Source: Granulosicoccus sp963833195 (lineage in GTDB: Bacteria; Pseudomonadota; Gammaproteobacteria; Granulosicoccales; Granulosicoccaceae). From it: DNA of 64,000 bases. The notes beneath the pieces are model-generated. The model had not been told where the DNA came from. It saw nothing but the letters and a program-made list of their open reading frames with translations, and did no database searches. Location: positions 310,001-374,000 of the forward strand of contig CAWHXF010000028.1 in assembly GCA_963833195.1 (NCBI GenBank), written 5' to 3'. A program made the position numbers and the translations under genes. Positions 16,476-24,269 of the stretch are shown here, piece by piece (positions within the stretch are counted from its first letter, which is position 1; every line of letters starts with the position of its first letter).

Positions 16476-16505
16476 ATCGGCGTCAATCGGCGTCAATCGG
16501 CGTCG
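16476..16505. repeat. 10-bp tandem repeat over a stop codon (3 copies)
   Basis: The unit atcggcgtca occurs three times head to tail (16476-16485, 16486-16495, 16496-16505; the last ends in g). On the minus strand it reads GACGCCGATT, which contains the last codons and the TGA of the FluC-hydrolase gene. It is a second instance of a duplicated gene 3' end. Confidence 0.85.
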
Positions 16506-18262
16506 AACGCGCAGGACGTGTCCGGCACGGCGTCCGGTGCCTCGAGGAACTCGAGCGTGACGGCGCCGGCGCAGGCATCGTTGCCCAGCACGCCGTGCGG
16601 CGCCCCGGGCAGCTCCACCCAGGTGGCGTTGCCGAGCGCGTTCGCGACGCGCCGCCCCCATGCGGGCGGCGTCAGCACGTCGGCCGTGCCCGCGAGCACC
16701 AGCGTCGGCACGTCCGAGCGCACCGGCAGCGACTCGATGGGCGGCGCCGGCGGCACGTCGTAGACCGCGCAGATGCGCGCATCGACCGTGAAGTCGCTGC
16801 TCGCGGCGACCGCGCGCCGGGTGGCGGGCGGCAGCGTCGCCGCGAGGTCCGGCAGCGCCGGCGCATCCATCGACGCGAGCTCCTCGGCGCACGCGACGGC
16901 GTAGTACATCGCGTCGGCCGACTCGGCCTCGACGGGATAGCGCGCCTCGGGCACGTCGTCCATCGGCCACGGTCCGTAGTCCCATTGCGCTTCGTCGTCC
17001 ATGCGCTGCAGGCGCGCGCTCAACGCGGCGTCGCTCTCGTCGGCGACCGCGGCGACCAGCTCGCCGATGCCGGGATCGGCGACGCCCGCGCGCAGCCTCT
17101 CGAGGTAGTCGAGCGGCCCGAAGCCGGGCAGCGGCCGGTGCTCGAGCCGCGACATGCCCCGTTCGATCCCGGCCATCCCGACCCCCGTCGCCGCGATGCG
17201 CCGGAGCGCGTCCGCGCTCGTCCACGCCTCGTCGCCGAAGCCGTTGATCTCGATCGGGAAGGTGGAGTCCAGCACGACGGCGCGCAGGTGCGCCGGGGCG
17301 TCGCGCATGGCCGTGAGCGCCAGCCGCGTGCCGTAGGACAACCCGTACAGGTTCCAGCGCTCGATGCCCAGCGCCGTGCGCACGGTCTCCAGATCCGCTG
17401 CGTTCTCGCGGCTGTCGTAGTCGGAGAAGCGCACGCCCGCCGCGACGTGCCGGTCGCGGCACGCGCGGTGGGCGGTGACCTCGTCGTCGAGCCCGGCATA
17501 CACCTCGGCGCAGTACAGCGCCGGGCGCGAGTAGCCCGTGCCGCGCTGGTCGATGACGATCACCTCCCGGTCCGTGCGCAGGAAGGCCGCGCTGTCGGGG
17601 GCGTCCGGATCGTAGAGCGAGGCCAGCAGCGCGACGCCGGCGCCGCCCGGACCGCCTTCGAGGTACACGACGGGATCGGCCGCGGGCGTCGGGGAGGTCG
17701 ACGGCACGCGATAGACCGCGAGCTCCAGCGTGCGACCGTCCGGCGCGTCGCGCTCGGCCGGCACGCTCACGAGCCCGCAGGTGGCGGCCTGCGCGCCGGA
17801 GCCGAACCAGGTACGGCGCTCGAGCTCGGCGGAGGTCATGGCGATGCAGTCGAGCTCGCGGAACGCGGGCGTCGCGGCGCCGTCCTGCCGGGAAGGTTCA
17901 TCGAAGAGGGCCACCGCGGCGGCGCCGCCGAGCAGGAACGCGGCGACCGCGCCCGCGAGGTTCAGTGCGACGTTCGCGCACGCCCGCCCCGCGTCATGCT
18001 CGCGATGCAGCGCGAGCGTGCCGTGCGCGAAGCTCGAGAACGTCGTGAAGCCGCCGCAGAAGCCGACGAGAAAGCGCTCGGCGGCGCCGCCCGACATCCC
18101 GGTGAACGCGACCGCGGCGGAGCCGAGCAGGAACGAGCCGACGACGTTCACGCCGAGCGTCGCCCACGGAAAGCGCGTGGGCGGCACGAGGTGCACGGCG
18201 TGGCGCACGAGCGCGCCGGCGCCGCCGCCGAGCGCGAAGACGATCGCGGTGCAGGCACTCAC
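16493..18262 (-). CDS. FluC (CrcB) fluoride channel fused to an S33-type alpha/beta hydrolase
   Basis: One uninterrupted 589-residue frame joins two domains. Residues 2-120 are a complete FluC subunit: GGGAGALVRH, LGVNVVGSFLLG, GFCGGFTTFSSF and TM4 at about 97-119. Residues 131-589 are a secreted-type tripeptidyl-aminopeptidase-like hydrolase: oxyanion loop LEGGPGG near 201-207, IDQRGTGYS, nucleophile S309 in GLSYGT, LAGTADVLTPP for the acid and PGAPHGV for the His. Cysteines C139, C162, C251 and C268 fit a disulfide-bearing periplasmic enzyme. No Met lies between the domains until residue 142, inside the hydrolase. GTG 18262 overlaps the stop of the other fluC gene. TM4 could act as the export anchor, fixing the C-terminus outside. 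Confidence 0.82.
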   Translation of the reverse strand: MSACTAIVFALGGGAGALVRHAVHLVPPTRFPWATLGVNVVGSFLLGSAAVAFTGMSGGAAERFLVGFCGGFTTFSSFAHGTLALHREHDAGRACANVALNLAGAVAAFLLGGAAAVALFDEPSRQDGAATPAFRELDCIAMTSAELERRTWFGSGAQAATCGLVSVPAERDAPDGRTLELAVYRVPSTSPTPAADPVVYLEGGPGGAGVALLASLYDPDAPDSAAFLRTDREVIVIDQRGTGYSRPALYCAEVYAGLDDEVTAHRACRDRHVAAGVRFSDYDSRENAADLETVRTALGIERWNLYGLSYGTRLALTAMRDAPAHLRAVVLDSTFPIEINGFGDEAWTSADALRRIAATGVGMAGIERGMSRLEHRPLPGFGPLDYLERLRAGVADPGIGELVAAVADESDAALSARLQRMDDEAQWDYGPWPMDDVPEARYPVEAESADAMYYAVACAEELASMDAPALPDLAATLPPATRRAVAASSDFTVDARICAVYDVPPAPPIESLPVRSDVPTLVLAGTADVLTPPAWGRRVANALGNATWVELPGAPHGVLGNDACAGAVTLEFLEAPDAVPDTSCAFDAD

Positions 18263-18666
18263 GCCCCGCTTCCCCCGCGGCCGGAGAGCCGCACGCGCCA
18301 CCGCCGGCCCAGCCGGACGCCCAGCAGCACCGCACCCAGACCGACGACGATCTCCAGGCCGGCCGCCGCCGCGGCCAGCGGCCAGTCGCCGCCGCGCAGC
18401 AGCTCGCCGAGATCCGCCGCGAAGGCCGAGAACGTGGACAACCCGCCGCAGAAGCCCACCGCGCCGAACGCGAGCGCGTGCGGGTGCATCGGCTCGCCAC
18501 CGACGCTTCGCCGGGCGGCGTCGCGCCCGTGCAGCGCACCGATGACGAGGCAGGCCAGCGCGTTCGCGAGCAGGCTGCCGGTGACCCACGCCACGCCCGG
18601 GGTCCAGAGCCAACCGCGCAGGAGCGAGCCGAGCGTGCCTCCGACGAACACCGCCAGCCAGCTCAT
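18259..18666 (-). CDS. crcB: FluC/CrcB fluoride channel subunit
   Basis: This is a 135-residue four-helix membrane protein of the FluC family, which exports fluoride as an antiparallel dimer. GGTLGSLLRGW, the TM2 asparagine in SLLANALACLVIG and GFCGGLSTFSAF (the phenylalanine-box and central Na+ region) are present. The usual GSF after the TM2 asparagine is replaced by ACL, so this is the more divergent of the pair. The C-terminal tail is rich in arginine (RLGRRWRVRLSGR), which favours a cytoplasmic C-terminus. It precedes and overlaps by 4 bases the FluC-hydrolase fusion, so the two probably form a heterodimer, as two-gene fluc pairs do in other bacteria. Confidence 0.88.
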   Translation of the reverse strand: MSWLAVFVGGTLGSLLRGWLWTPGVAWVTGSLLANALACLVIGALHGRDAARRSVGGEPMHPHALAFGAVGFCGGLSTFSAFAADLGELLRGGDWPLAAAAAGLEIVVGLGAVLLGVRLGRRWRVRLSGRGGSGA

Positions 18667-18694
18667 GCGGGCCGGATCGCCGGGCGTCGGCGTG

Positions 18695-18766
18695 GACGGG
18701 CGGGCGGACGGGCGGGCGGACGGGCGGGCGAACGGGCGGGCGAACGGGCGGGCGAACGGGTGGGCA
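18695..18766. repeat. Array of six 12-bp units upstream of fluC
   Basis: Six 12-bp units follow each other: three of gacgggcgggcg (18695-18730), two of aacgggcgggcg and one variant aacgggtgggca. The array lies in the 256-bp divergent region between fluC and the DUF3047 gene. It is open in frame and could encode a GRAD/GRAN tetrapeptide, but nothing suggests translation. G-rich runs on the plus strand could form G-quadruplex-like structure. Confidence 0.9.
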
Positions 18767-18922
18767 ACCGGACTGGGGCGCGGGACATGCCTGCAGCGTA
18801 GCGGTTGGTCGCGACGCCCGTGGCGTGCGCTAGGCCGTGCGGAGCGCTTCGAGCGGCACGCTCCCGCGGACTCGCCGGGCATCGGCGGGAACCTTCACCG
18901 TACCCGTGCTGCCCCATCCGCC

Positions 18923-19603
18923 ATGCCAGCGATCCGCAAGCCCGCGCACCTCGTGCCCTCGACCCTCGCCCTGCTCGCGCTCGGCGCGCCGGTGGCGGCG
19001 CAGGACACCGTCTGCCCCGATCCCGGGGAGTTTCCCGACGCGACGCTCGACGATTGGCAGCAGCGCGAGTTCGAGGGCCGCAGCGAGTACGCGCTCGTCG
19101 ACGAGGATGGCAGGCGCGTGCTGGACGCGCGCACCGACGGCGCCGCCTCGATCCTGTACCGCGAACGCGAGGTGGACCTCGAGGCGACCCCCGTGCTGTC
19201 CTGGTCGTGGAAGATCGAGGGTGTCTACGCCGACATCGACGAGCTGACGAAGGGCGGCGACGACTATCCGGCCAGGCTGTACGTCGTGGTGCGCACCGGG
19301 GTGTTTCCGTGGAACACGCTGGCGCTGAACTACGTGTGGGCGTCGAACCGGCCGGCGGGCTCCACGTGGCCGAGCCCCTACACCGACAAGGCCGTGATGA
19401 TCGCCGTGCGGTCGGGCGACGAGCGTGCCGGCACGTGGGCCTGCGAGACGCGCGACGTGGCCGCGGACTTCCGGAGCGCGTTCGGACGCAGCGTCGAGGC
19501 GCTCGATGGCTACGCGGTCATGGTCGACGGCGACAACGGCGGACGGCGCGCCGCGGCGCGCTTCGCTGCGCTGGAGTTCTCGGCGGCCGACGCGTCGAAG
19601 TGA
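18923..19603 (+). CDS. DUF3047 family secreted protein
   Basis: The 226-residue protein begins with a signal peptide ending at VAAQD (about residue 27). The mature part matches DUF3047: SWSWKIEGVYADIDELTKGG, DDYPARLYVVV, YVWASNRPAGSTWPSPYTD and the closing VDGDNGGRRAAARF. The family is a beta-sandwich, probably periplasmic, of unknown function and frequent in Proteobacteria. ATG 18923 is the only start placed before the signal. The next gene starts 52 bases downstream on the same strand. Confidence 0.88.
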   Translation: MPAIRKPAHLVPSTLALLALGAPVAAQDTVCPDPGEFPDATLDDWQQREFEGRSEYALVDEDGRRVLDARTDGAASILYREREVDLEATPVLSWSWKIEGVYADIDELTKGGDDYPARLYVVVRTGVFPWNTLALNYVWASNRPAGSTWPSPYTDKAVMIAVRSGDERAGTWACETRDVAADFRSAFGRSVEALDGYAVMVDGDNGGRRAAARFAALEFSAADASK

Positions 19604-19655
19604 CGCACCGGCGGTACCCTGCGCGTTCTCCAGCCGCACCGCCGACCCTCAAGCC

Positions 19656-20369
19656 ATGGACAGACGCAGGTTCACCGGGCTGTGCGCCTCCGCGCTCGGC
19701 GCCTGGCCGCTGACGGGCATCGCCGCCGCCGATGCCTCGCGCCGCGACGACACCGCATCGAACCCGGGCGTCGACGCGGACGCCTCGCCCGGCCCCCGCA
19801 CGCGACTGCTGTTCGAGGACGGCTCGCCGGTGCGCCCGCAGGACCTCGCCGTCGACGAGGCCTGGGTCTTCGGCTACCCCTACGTGGCCACGCCCTGCTT
19901 CGTCGCGCGCACCGCGGGCGATGCCGCCCCGGCCACGGGCGGGGTCGTCGCCTACTCGGCGATCTGCACGCACCGCATGACCCACCCCTCGCCCCCCATC
20001 AGCCACATCGCGTGGCGCACCGAGCCGCTGGCGTACATGACGTCGGACGGCGCGCGCGCCGAGCGCTCGGGGCTCGTCAGCTGCTGCTCGGGGCGGAGCC
20101 TGTTCGATCCGTCCGCAGGCGGTGCGGTGCTCTCGGGGCCGGCCCCGGCTCCGCTGCCGCGCGTGTTCCTGGAGCTCGGCGACGACGCGTCCGGCGGCGG
20201 ACTCGTGGCGGTGGCCTCGGCCGGCGCCGCGCTGCACGAGCGTTTCCTGGAGACCTTCGGCTTCCGGCTCGCGCTCGAATCGGGCAACTCCGACGTGCGC
20301 ACCCTGGCCGGGCCGACGGCCACCGTCGTGCCGGCGGCACGGTTCTCGCGTCAGATCGTGGATTGCTGA
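19656..20369 (+). CDS. Tat-exported Rieske-like protein lacking one His ligand
   Basis: This 237-residue protein has an N-terminal DRRRFTG twin-arginine motif and an Ala-rich signal. The Rieske-like core shows the first ligand pair C104-T-H106 (SAICTHRMTHPSPPISHI). The second motif reads C143-C-S-G-R147, then SLFDPSAGGAVLSGPAPAPL. In relatives I would expect C-C-S-x-H at this place, so the second cluster His appears replaced by Arg. The rest of the fold (DPxxGG, GPAPxPL) is intact. A normal [2Fe-2S] cluster is therefore doubtful. It could be a repurposed family member or an inactivated gene. It shares a strand and close spacing with DUF3047 and the patatin gene. Confidence 0.7.
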   Translation: MDRRRFTGLCASALGAWPLTGIAAADASRRDDTASNPGVDADASPGPRTRLLFEDGSPVRPQDLAVDEAWVFGYPYVATPCFVARTAGDAAPATGGVVAYSAICTHRMTHPSPPISHIAWRTEPLAYMTSDGARAERSGLVSCCSGRSLFDPSAGGAVLSGPAPAPLPRVFLELGDDASGGGLVAVASAGAALHERFLETFGFRLALESGNSDVRTLAGPTATVVPAARFSRQIVDC

Positions 20370-20394
20370 TCACCACGGGGGCGAGCGGGCGCAC

Positions 20395-22917
20395 ATGAGC
20401 CTGCCGTGCGACGACCGGAGCATCGAGCGCGCGGCCGCGCTGGCCGCGCTGCGCTCGCTCGCGCTGCTCGGCGCGATGGAGGACTCGCGCCTGCAGGAGC
20501 TGCTGCCTCACGTGCGCTTCAGGCGCCTGGACGCCGGCGGGACCCTGTTTCGCACCGGAGAGCGCTCGGACACCCTGTTCGTGGTGGTGGCGGGCGAGCT
20601 GGAGCTGCGTCTGCCGCTCGTGCCCCCGTCGCGCGGCGTGCTGCTGCAGCGCCGGCACGCCGGCGACACCGCCGGCGACTTCGCGGTGCTGAGCGCGGCC
20701 AGCCACCTCGTCGACGCGACGGCGACGCTGCCCACGCTCGTCGCGACGTTCCCGCGCGAGGCCTTCGAGCGACTGACGAACCTGGACCCGTCGATGCTGG
20801 CGCACGTCTACGACAGCGCGGCCGAGCTGTCGCGGCGCGTCACGCTCGCCAGGCTCTACACCGAGCTGTTCGGGCGCCTGGACGCGGCACGGGTCGGGCG
20901 GCTGCTGGAGGCGACCCGGCTCGAGCGCCTGGCGGCCGGCGAGACGCTGTTCGAGCAGGGCGATGCGTCGAACGGGCTGCACCTCGTGGTCTCGGGCCGC
21001 CTGGTGGTCGAGCGCACCGGCGAGGACGGCGCCGTGCGGCGCCTGGCCGAGCTGCGCGATGCGGATGTCGTCGGCGAGCTCGCGTTGCTGTCCGGCGAGC
21101 CGCGCAGCGCGGCCGTGGTGGCCGCTCGCGCCTCCACCGTCGCGCTGCTGCCGCAGGCCGACTACGAGCGCATCATCGCCACCGACGCGGCGCTCGTCGG
21201 CTCGCTGGCACGGCTCGTCGTGCGGCGCCAGCTGCACGCGCTCGATGCGCCGTCACCGCGCGCGCGCGCGCGCCCCGACCGCGTGTTCGCGCTGGTGCCG
21301 CTGGACGCGTCGGACGACGGCGCCGCCCTGCCCCTGCGGCGCGTGCTGACGCGCCTGAAGGCGGCCTTCGCGGATCTCGGGAGCGTGCTGGTGCTCGACG
21401 CCGACGGCTTCGACACGCTGTACGGCGACCGCGGCGCGTCCACCACGCCGGGCGACTCCATCTTCGATTCCGCGATCGGCGAATGGCTGCACGATCGCGA
21501 GGCGCGGCACGACATCACGCTGCTGGTCGCGGACCCGGCGAAGGAGGCGTGGACGCGGCGGGTCTGCGCGCGGGCCGATCGCGTGCTGCTGCTCGGCGCC
21601 GCCGCGGCGGCGCCCGCGGTGCGCGGCGTCGAGCGGGCCATCGTGCGCGGCGTCGACGAGCAGCGGTTCCCGCCGCGCGTGGAGCTGGTGCTGGTGCACC
21701 CGCCCGGCACGCGCGAGCCGCGCGGCACGGCGCGCTGGCTGGACGTGCGGCGGCTCGACGACTTCCACCACGTCCGGCTCGACGTCCAGCCGCACTTCGC
21801 GCGGTTGGCGCGGCGCCTGGCGGGACGGGCGCGCGGGCTCGTGTTCAGCGGCGGCGGCGCGCGCGGCTACGCCCACCTCGGCGTGCAGCGCCTGGTCGAA
21901 GAGCACGCCGTGACGTTCGACTGCATCGGCGGCTCGAGCATGGGGGCGCTGCTCGGCGCGATGATGGCGAGCGGTGGCTCGCACGAGACGACGAGCGCGC
22001 TGTCGGCGCGCTTCGCGAGCCGGCGGGCGCTGTTCGACTACACGCTGCCGCTGGTCTCGCTCATGAAGTCCGCCAAGCTCGCGCGCTTCTGTCGCGAGGT
22101 CTACGGCGACGTGCGCATCGAGGACCTGTGGACGCCCTTCTTCGCGGTGTCCTCGAACCTCGCCGACGGCAGCACCGTCGTGCACGATCGTGGGCCGCTC
22201 GCCGAGGTCGTGCGCGCGACGATCTCGCTGCCCGGGCTCTTCTCCCCGGTGCCGCGCGCCGACGGTGGGCTGCTGATCGACGGCTCGGTGCTCGACAACT
22301 TCCCGGTGGCGCGCATGCTGGAGCGGCTCGGCGGACGCGGCGAGATCGTGGGCATCGACGTCGGGCGCGCGCCCGAGCGCTTTCCGCGCTTCGACTTCGG
22401 CACCTCTCTGTCGGGCTGGCGCGTGCTGTGGTCCAGGCTGTGGCCCGGCGCCGACCCCATCGCCGTGCCGCGCGTGGCCGAGACGCTGCTGCGCTCGGCC
22501 GACGTGAAGGATCTCGCGCGCCAGGAAGAGGCGCGCGCCTTGTGCGACGTGCTGGTCGAGCCGGACGTGGCCGCCTGGTCGCTGCTGGACTTCAGGCACT
22601 ACGCGGCCATCGCGCAGATCGGCTACGAGGCGGCGATGGAGGTGTTCGCGGCGTCCGGTCTGCTGGCCGAACCCGGGACCGAGACGCCGGTCGAGCATCG
22701 GGTCGGCGATCGGGCCGAGACCCGGGCCGGGCCTCGGGCCGGGCCTCGGGCAGGAACCCGGGCCGGACCTCGGAACGAGCCTCAGGCGCCGTCGAGCGCC
22801 TCGGCGAGCGCGTCGCTGCCGGTCGCGAGCGCCCTCGGCGTCAGGCCGTCCCTGTTCGGTGCGTCGGGATCCGCGCCGGCCGCCACCAGCAGCCGCACCA
22901 TCGGCTCGAGCTCCTGA
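20395..22917 (+). CDS. Patatin-like phospholipase with two cyclic-nucleotide-binding domains
   Basis: The protein is 840 residues, of the bacterial neuropathy-target-esterase type. Two cNMP-binding domains lie at about residues 20-135 and 160-285 (the second with VGELALLSGEPRSA). A Rossmann-like linker domain follows. The patatin domain starts near residue 480 with FSGGGARGYAHLG, nucleophile S515 in GSSMG and the Asp D629 in IDGSVLDN. It should hydrolyse (lyso)phospholipids at the membrane. The last ~70 residues (from about 773) are a tetrapeptide repeat and an Ala/Ser-rich tail antisense to the ankyrin gene; the family normally ends before this. The stop seems to have been lost, giving a 136-bp convergent overlap. 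Confidence 0.9.
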   Translation: MSLPCDDRSIERAAALAALRSLALLGAMEDSRLQELLPHVRFRRLDAGGTLFRTGERSDTLFVVVAGELELRLPLVPPSRGVLLQRRHAGDTAGDFAVLSAASHLVDATATLPTLVATFPREAFERLTNLDPSMLAHVYDSAAELSRRVTLARLYTELFGRLDAARVGRLLEATRLERLAAGETLFEQGDASNGLHLVVSGRLVVERTGEDGAVRRLAELRDADVVGELALLSGEPRSAAVVAARASTVALLPQADYERIIATDAALVGSLARLVVRRQLHALDAPSPRARARPDRVFALVPLDASDDGAALPLRRVLTRLKAAFADLGSVLVLDADGFDTLYGDRGASTTPGDSIFDSAIGEWLHDREARHDITLLVADPAKEAWTRRVCARADRVLLLGAAAAAPAVRGVERAIVRGVDEQRFPPRVELVLVHPPGTREPRGTARWLDVRRLDDFHHVRLDVQPHFARLARRLAGRARGLVFSGGGARGYAHLGVQRLVEEHAVTFDCIGGSSMGALLGAMMASGGSHETTSALSARFASRRALFDYTLPLVSLMKSAKLARFCREVYGDVRIEDLWTPFFAVSSNLADGSTVVHDRGPLAEVVRATISLPGLFSPVPRADGGLLIDGSVLDNFPVARMLERLGGRGEIVGIDVGRAPERFPRFDFGTSLSGWRVLWSRLWPGADPIAVPRVAETLLRSADVKDLARQEEARALCDVLVEPDVAAWSLLDFRHYAAIAQIGYEAAMEVFAASGLLAEPGTETPVEHRVGDRAETRAGPRAGPRAGTRAGPRNEPQAPSSASASASLPVASALGVRPSLFGASGSAPAATSSRTIGSSS
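22711..22782. repeat. Array of six 12-bp units at the 3' end of the patatin gene
   Basis: Six degenerate 12-bp units of the type cgggccgggcct run from 22711 to 22782. In the patatin frame they encode repeats of RAGP/RAET/RAGT. The array ends exactly at the stop codon of the convergent ankyrin gene. It has the same unit length and copy number as the array at 18695-18766, with a different sequence. Confidence 0.8.
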
Positions 22918-23627
22918 CCGACCGCGTGGTGCAGCGCGGTGTTGCCGAGCTCGTCGCCGTGATCGATCGTGTCCGGGGACGCCGCCAGCAGCCGGGCGAC
23001 CGCGGCGACGTGACCGTTCTCCACCGCACGCATCAGCGGCGTGAAGCCGTACACATCGATGGGTGCCGGCGGCGCGCCGACCGACAGCAGCCAGTCGACC
23101 AGGGGCAGCCGGCCGCGCGCGGCCGCGATGGTCAGCGCCGTCCAGCCGTTCTCGGCCGGTACGTCGACGCGGGCGCCGGCGGCGTGCAGCGCGCGCGCGA
23201 CGTCCAGACGCGCGCCGAGCGCGCAGAACATCAGCGCGGTGCCGCCCATGGCCGTGGCGCGGTCCAGCCGGGCGCCGGCGCGGATGAGCGCGCGAGCGAG
23301 CGGCACGTCGTCGGCCTTCGCGGCCACCATGAGCGCCGTGCGCCCGTCGGGGGCCGCCTCCTCGACGAAGCCGGCGTCCGGACACACGGCCAGGAGTCGA
23401 CCGAGCTCGTCGGTGCGCGCCCCGGCCACCGCGCGCCGCCACAGGGCCGGCACGCAGTCGTCGGCGGTCGCGGCGTCGACGGCGGGCCGCACGAACGGCC
23501 GGTCGCCACCGCGCTCGTCCGTCCGGCCGGCCGCGCGCGCGTCGGAGTGCGCGGTCACCACCAGCGAGGCGAACAGCAGCGCGATGGGGGACGCGGGATT
23601 CAGCCGCAGCGTGCGCGTGGGACGCAT
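22782..23627 (-). CDS. Secreted ankyrin-repeat protein
   Basis: The 281-residue protein has an N-terminal hydrophobic signal (SPIALLFASLVVTAHSDARA). Five to six ankyrin repeats follow, each with the G-(N/R/F)-T-(A/P)-L core: DGRTALMVAAKADD, GGTALMFCAL, GWTALTIAAARGR, GFTPLMRAVENGH and GNTALHHAVGQE. Periplasmic ankyrin proteins serve as protein-binding scaffolds, for example beside catalases. The partner is not evident. The frame is open upstream to 23771, but ATG 23627 places the signal at the N-terminus. It is the last gene of the minus-strand block, 79 bp after the unknown FDH-linked gene. Confidence 0.87.
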   Translation of the reverse strand: MRPTRTLRLNPASPIALLFASLVVTAHSDARAAGRTDERGGDRPFVRPAVDAATADDCVPALWRRAVAGARTDELGRLLAVCPDAGFVEEAAPDGRTALMVAAKADDVPLARALIRAGARLDRATAMGGTALMFCALGARLDVARALHAAGARVDVPAENGWTALTIAAARGRLPLVDWLLSVGAPPAPIDVYGFTPLMRAVENGHVAAVARLLAASPDTIDHGDELGNTALHHAVGQELEPMVRLLVAAGADPDAPNRDGLTPRALATGSDALAEALDGA

Positions 23628-23706
23628 GGCGCGCTTGCCGGTGAGCCCCGCCTCCAGGTGCAGCGGACGGTAGTCGCGCGGACCGAAGGATCTCACGAGA
23701 GCGGAA

Positions 23707-24264
23707 TCACGAGACGGCGGCGGCCTTCGGACGTCCCTGCACCGTGGCCACGGCGGCGGCGAACGCCGCATCGGCGTCGTAGCGCGCCGTCAGGCGCACG
23801 ATGGCGTCGCGCCCCACGGCCTCGTCGATCAGCGCGCGCAGGCCCTCGCGGTGCGCCTGCCCGAGGGGTACGCGCTGGCGCCACAGGGTGCGGCAGAACT
23901 CGTCGCCGATGAACAGCGCCACGTCGGGCTGCTCGACCAGCAGCCGGAGCGCCTCGAAGTGACCGCTCGCGTGCCCGGTGACGAACAGCAGGGTGCCCGC
24001 GAGCGGCTGCACGGGCGTGCGGATCTCGATGCCCAGCTCGAGCACCGTGCCGGTCTCGTGCTCGTGCAGGTCGGCCTCGAACTCGACCGCGTAGGGTCCG
24101 CCGCGCATGCGCCCGTCGCGCACGCAGGGCGCGCCCGGCGGCAGCACGTAGAACAGCGCCGCCTCCCACGCCCCGCCGTCGAGTCGTACCGGCAGGCAGG
24201 TGAACGTGACCTGCCCATCGTGCAGCGCGACGAGGACGTCATCGGGGAACCGCTCGTCGATCAA
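23707..24264 (-). CDS. Unknown protein at the 3' end of the formate dehydrogenase operon
   Basis: I do not recognise this 185-residue protein. It starts at TTG 24264, five bases after the stop of the cytochrome b subunit; no ATG is available. It is soluble, acidic and shows no membrane segment or Cys motif. Notable stretches are VLVALHDGQVTFTCLPVRLD, EIRTPVQPLAGTLLFVTGHA and VEQPDVALFIGDEFCRTLWR. Its place as the last gene of the operon suggests an accessory or assembly role for formate dehydrogenase, but it does not look like FdhE (no CxxC zinc motifs). A TCTCGTGA octamer is repeated 14 bp apart around its stop. Confidence 0.6.
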   Translation of the reverse strand: MIDERFPDDVLVALHDGQVTFTCLPVRLDGGAWEAALFYVLPPGAPCVRDGRMRGGPYAVEFEADLHEHETGTVLELGIEIRTPVQPLAGTLLFVTGHASGHFEALRLLVEQPDVALFIGDEFCRTLWRQRVPLGQAHREGLRALIDEAVGRDAIVRLTARYDADAAFAAAVATVQGRPKAAAVS

Positions 24265-24269
24265 TGGCG

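Noticed and set aside
14598..17462. Very long open frame (954 codons) on the minus strand opposite the kinase and regulator
   Set aside because: It is an antisense shadow of well-recognised genes; composition is Arg/Ala-rich with no domain.
18667..18922. A fluoride riboswitch (crcB motif) in front of the fluC pair
   Set aside because: The minus-strand leader has GCCGATGCCCGGC and a CCTA, but not the GGNGATGG...GCTGATGRC..CCTA arrangement of the crcB motif, and the 12-bp array separates it from the gene.
20406..23912. Open frame of 1168 codons on the plus strand overlapping the patatin gene
   Set aside because: It is an out-of-frame shadow produced by high GC; the patatin frame has clear motifs.
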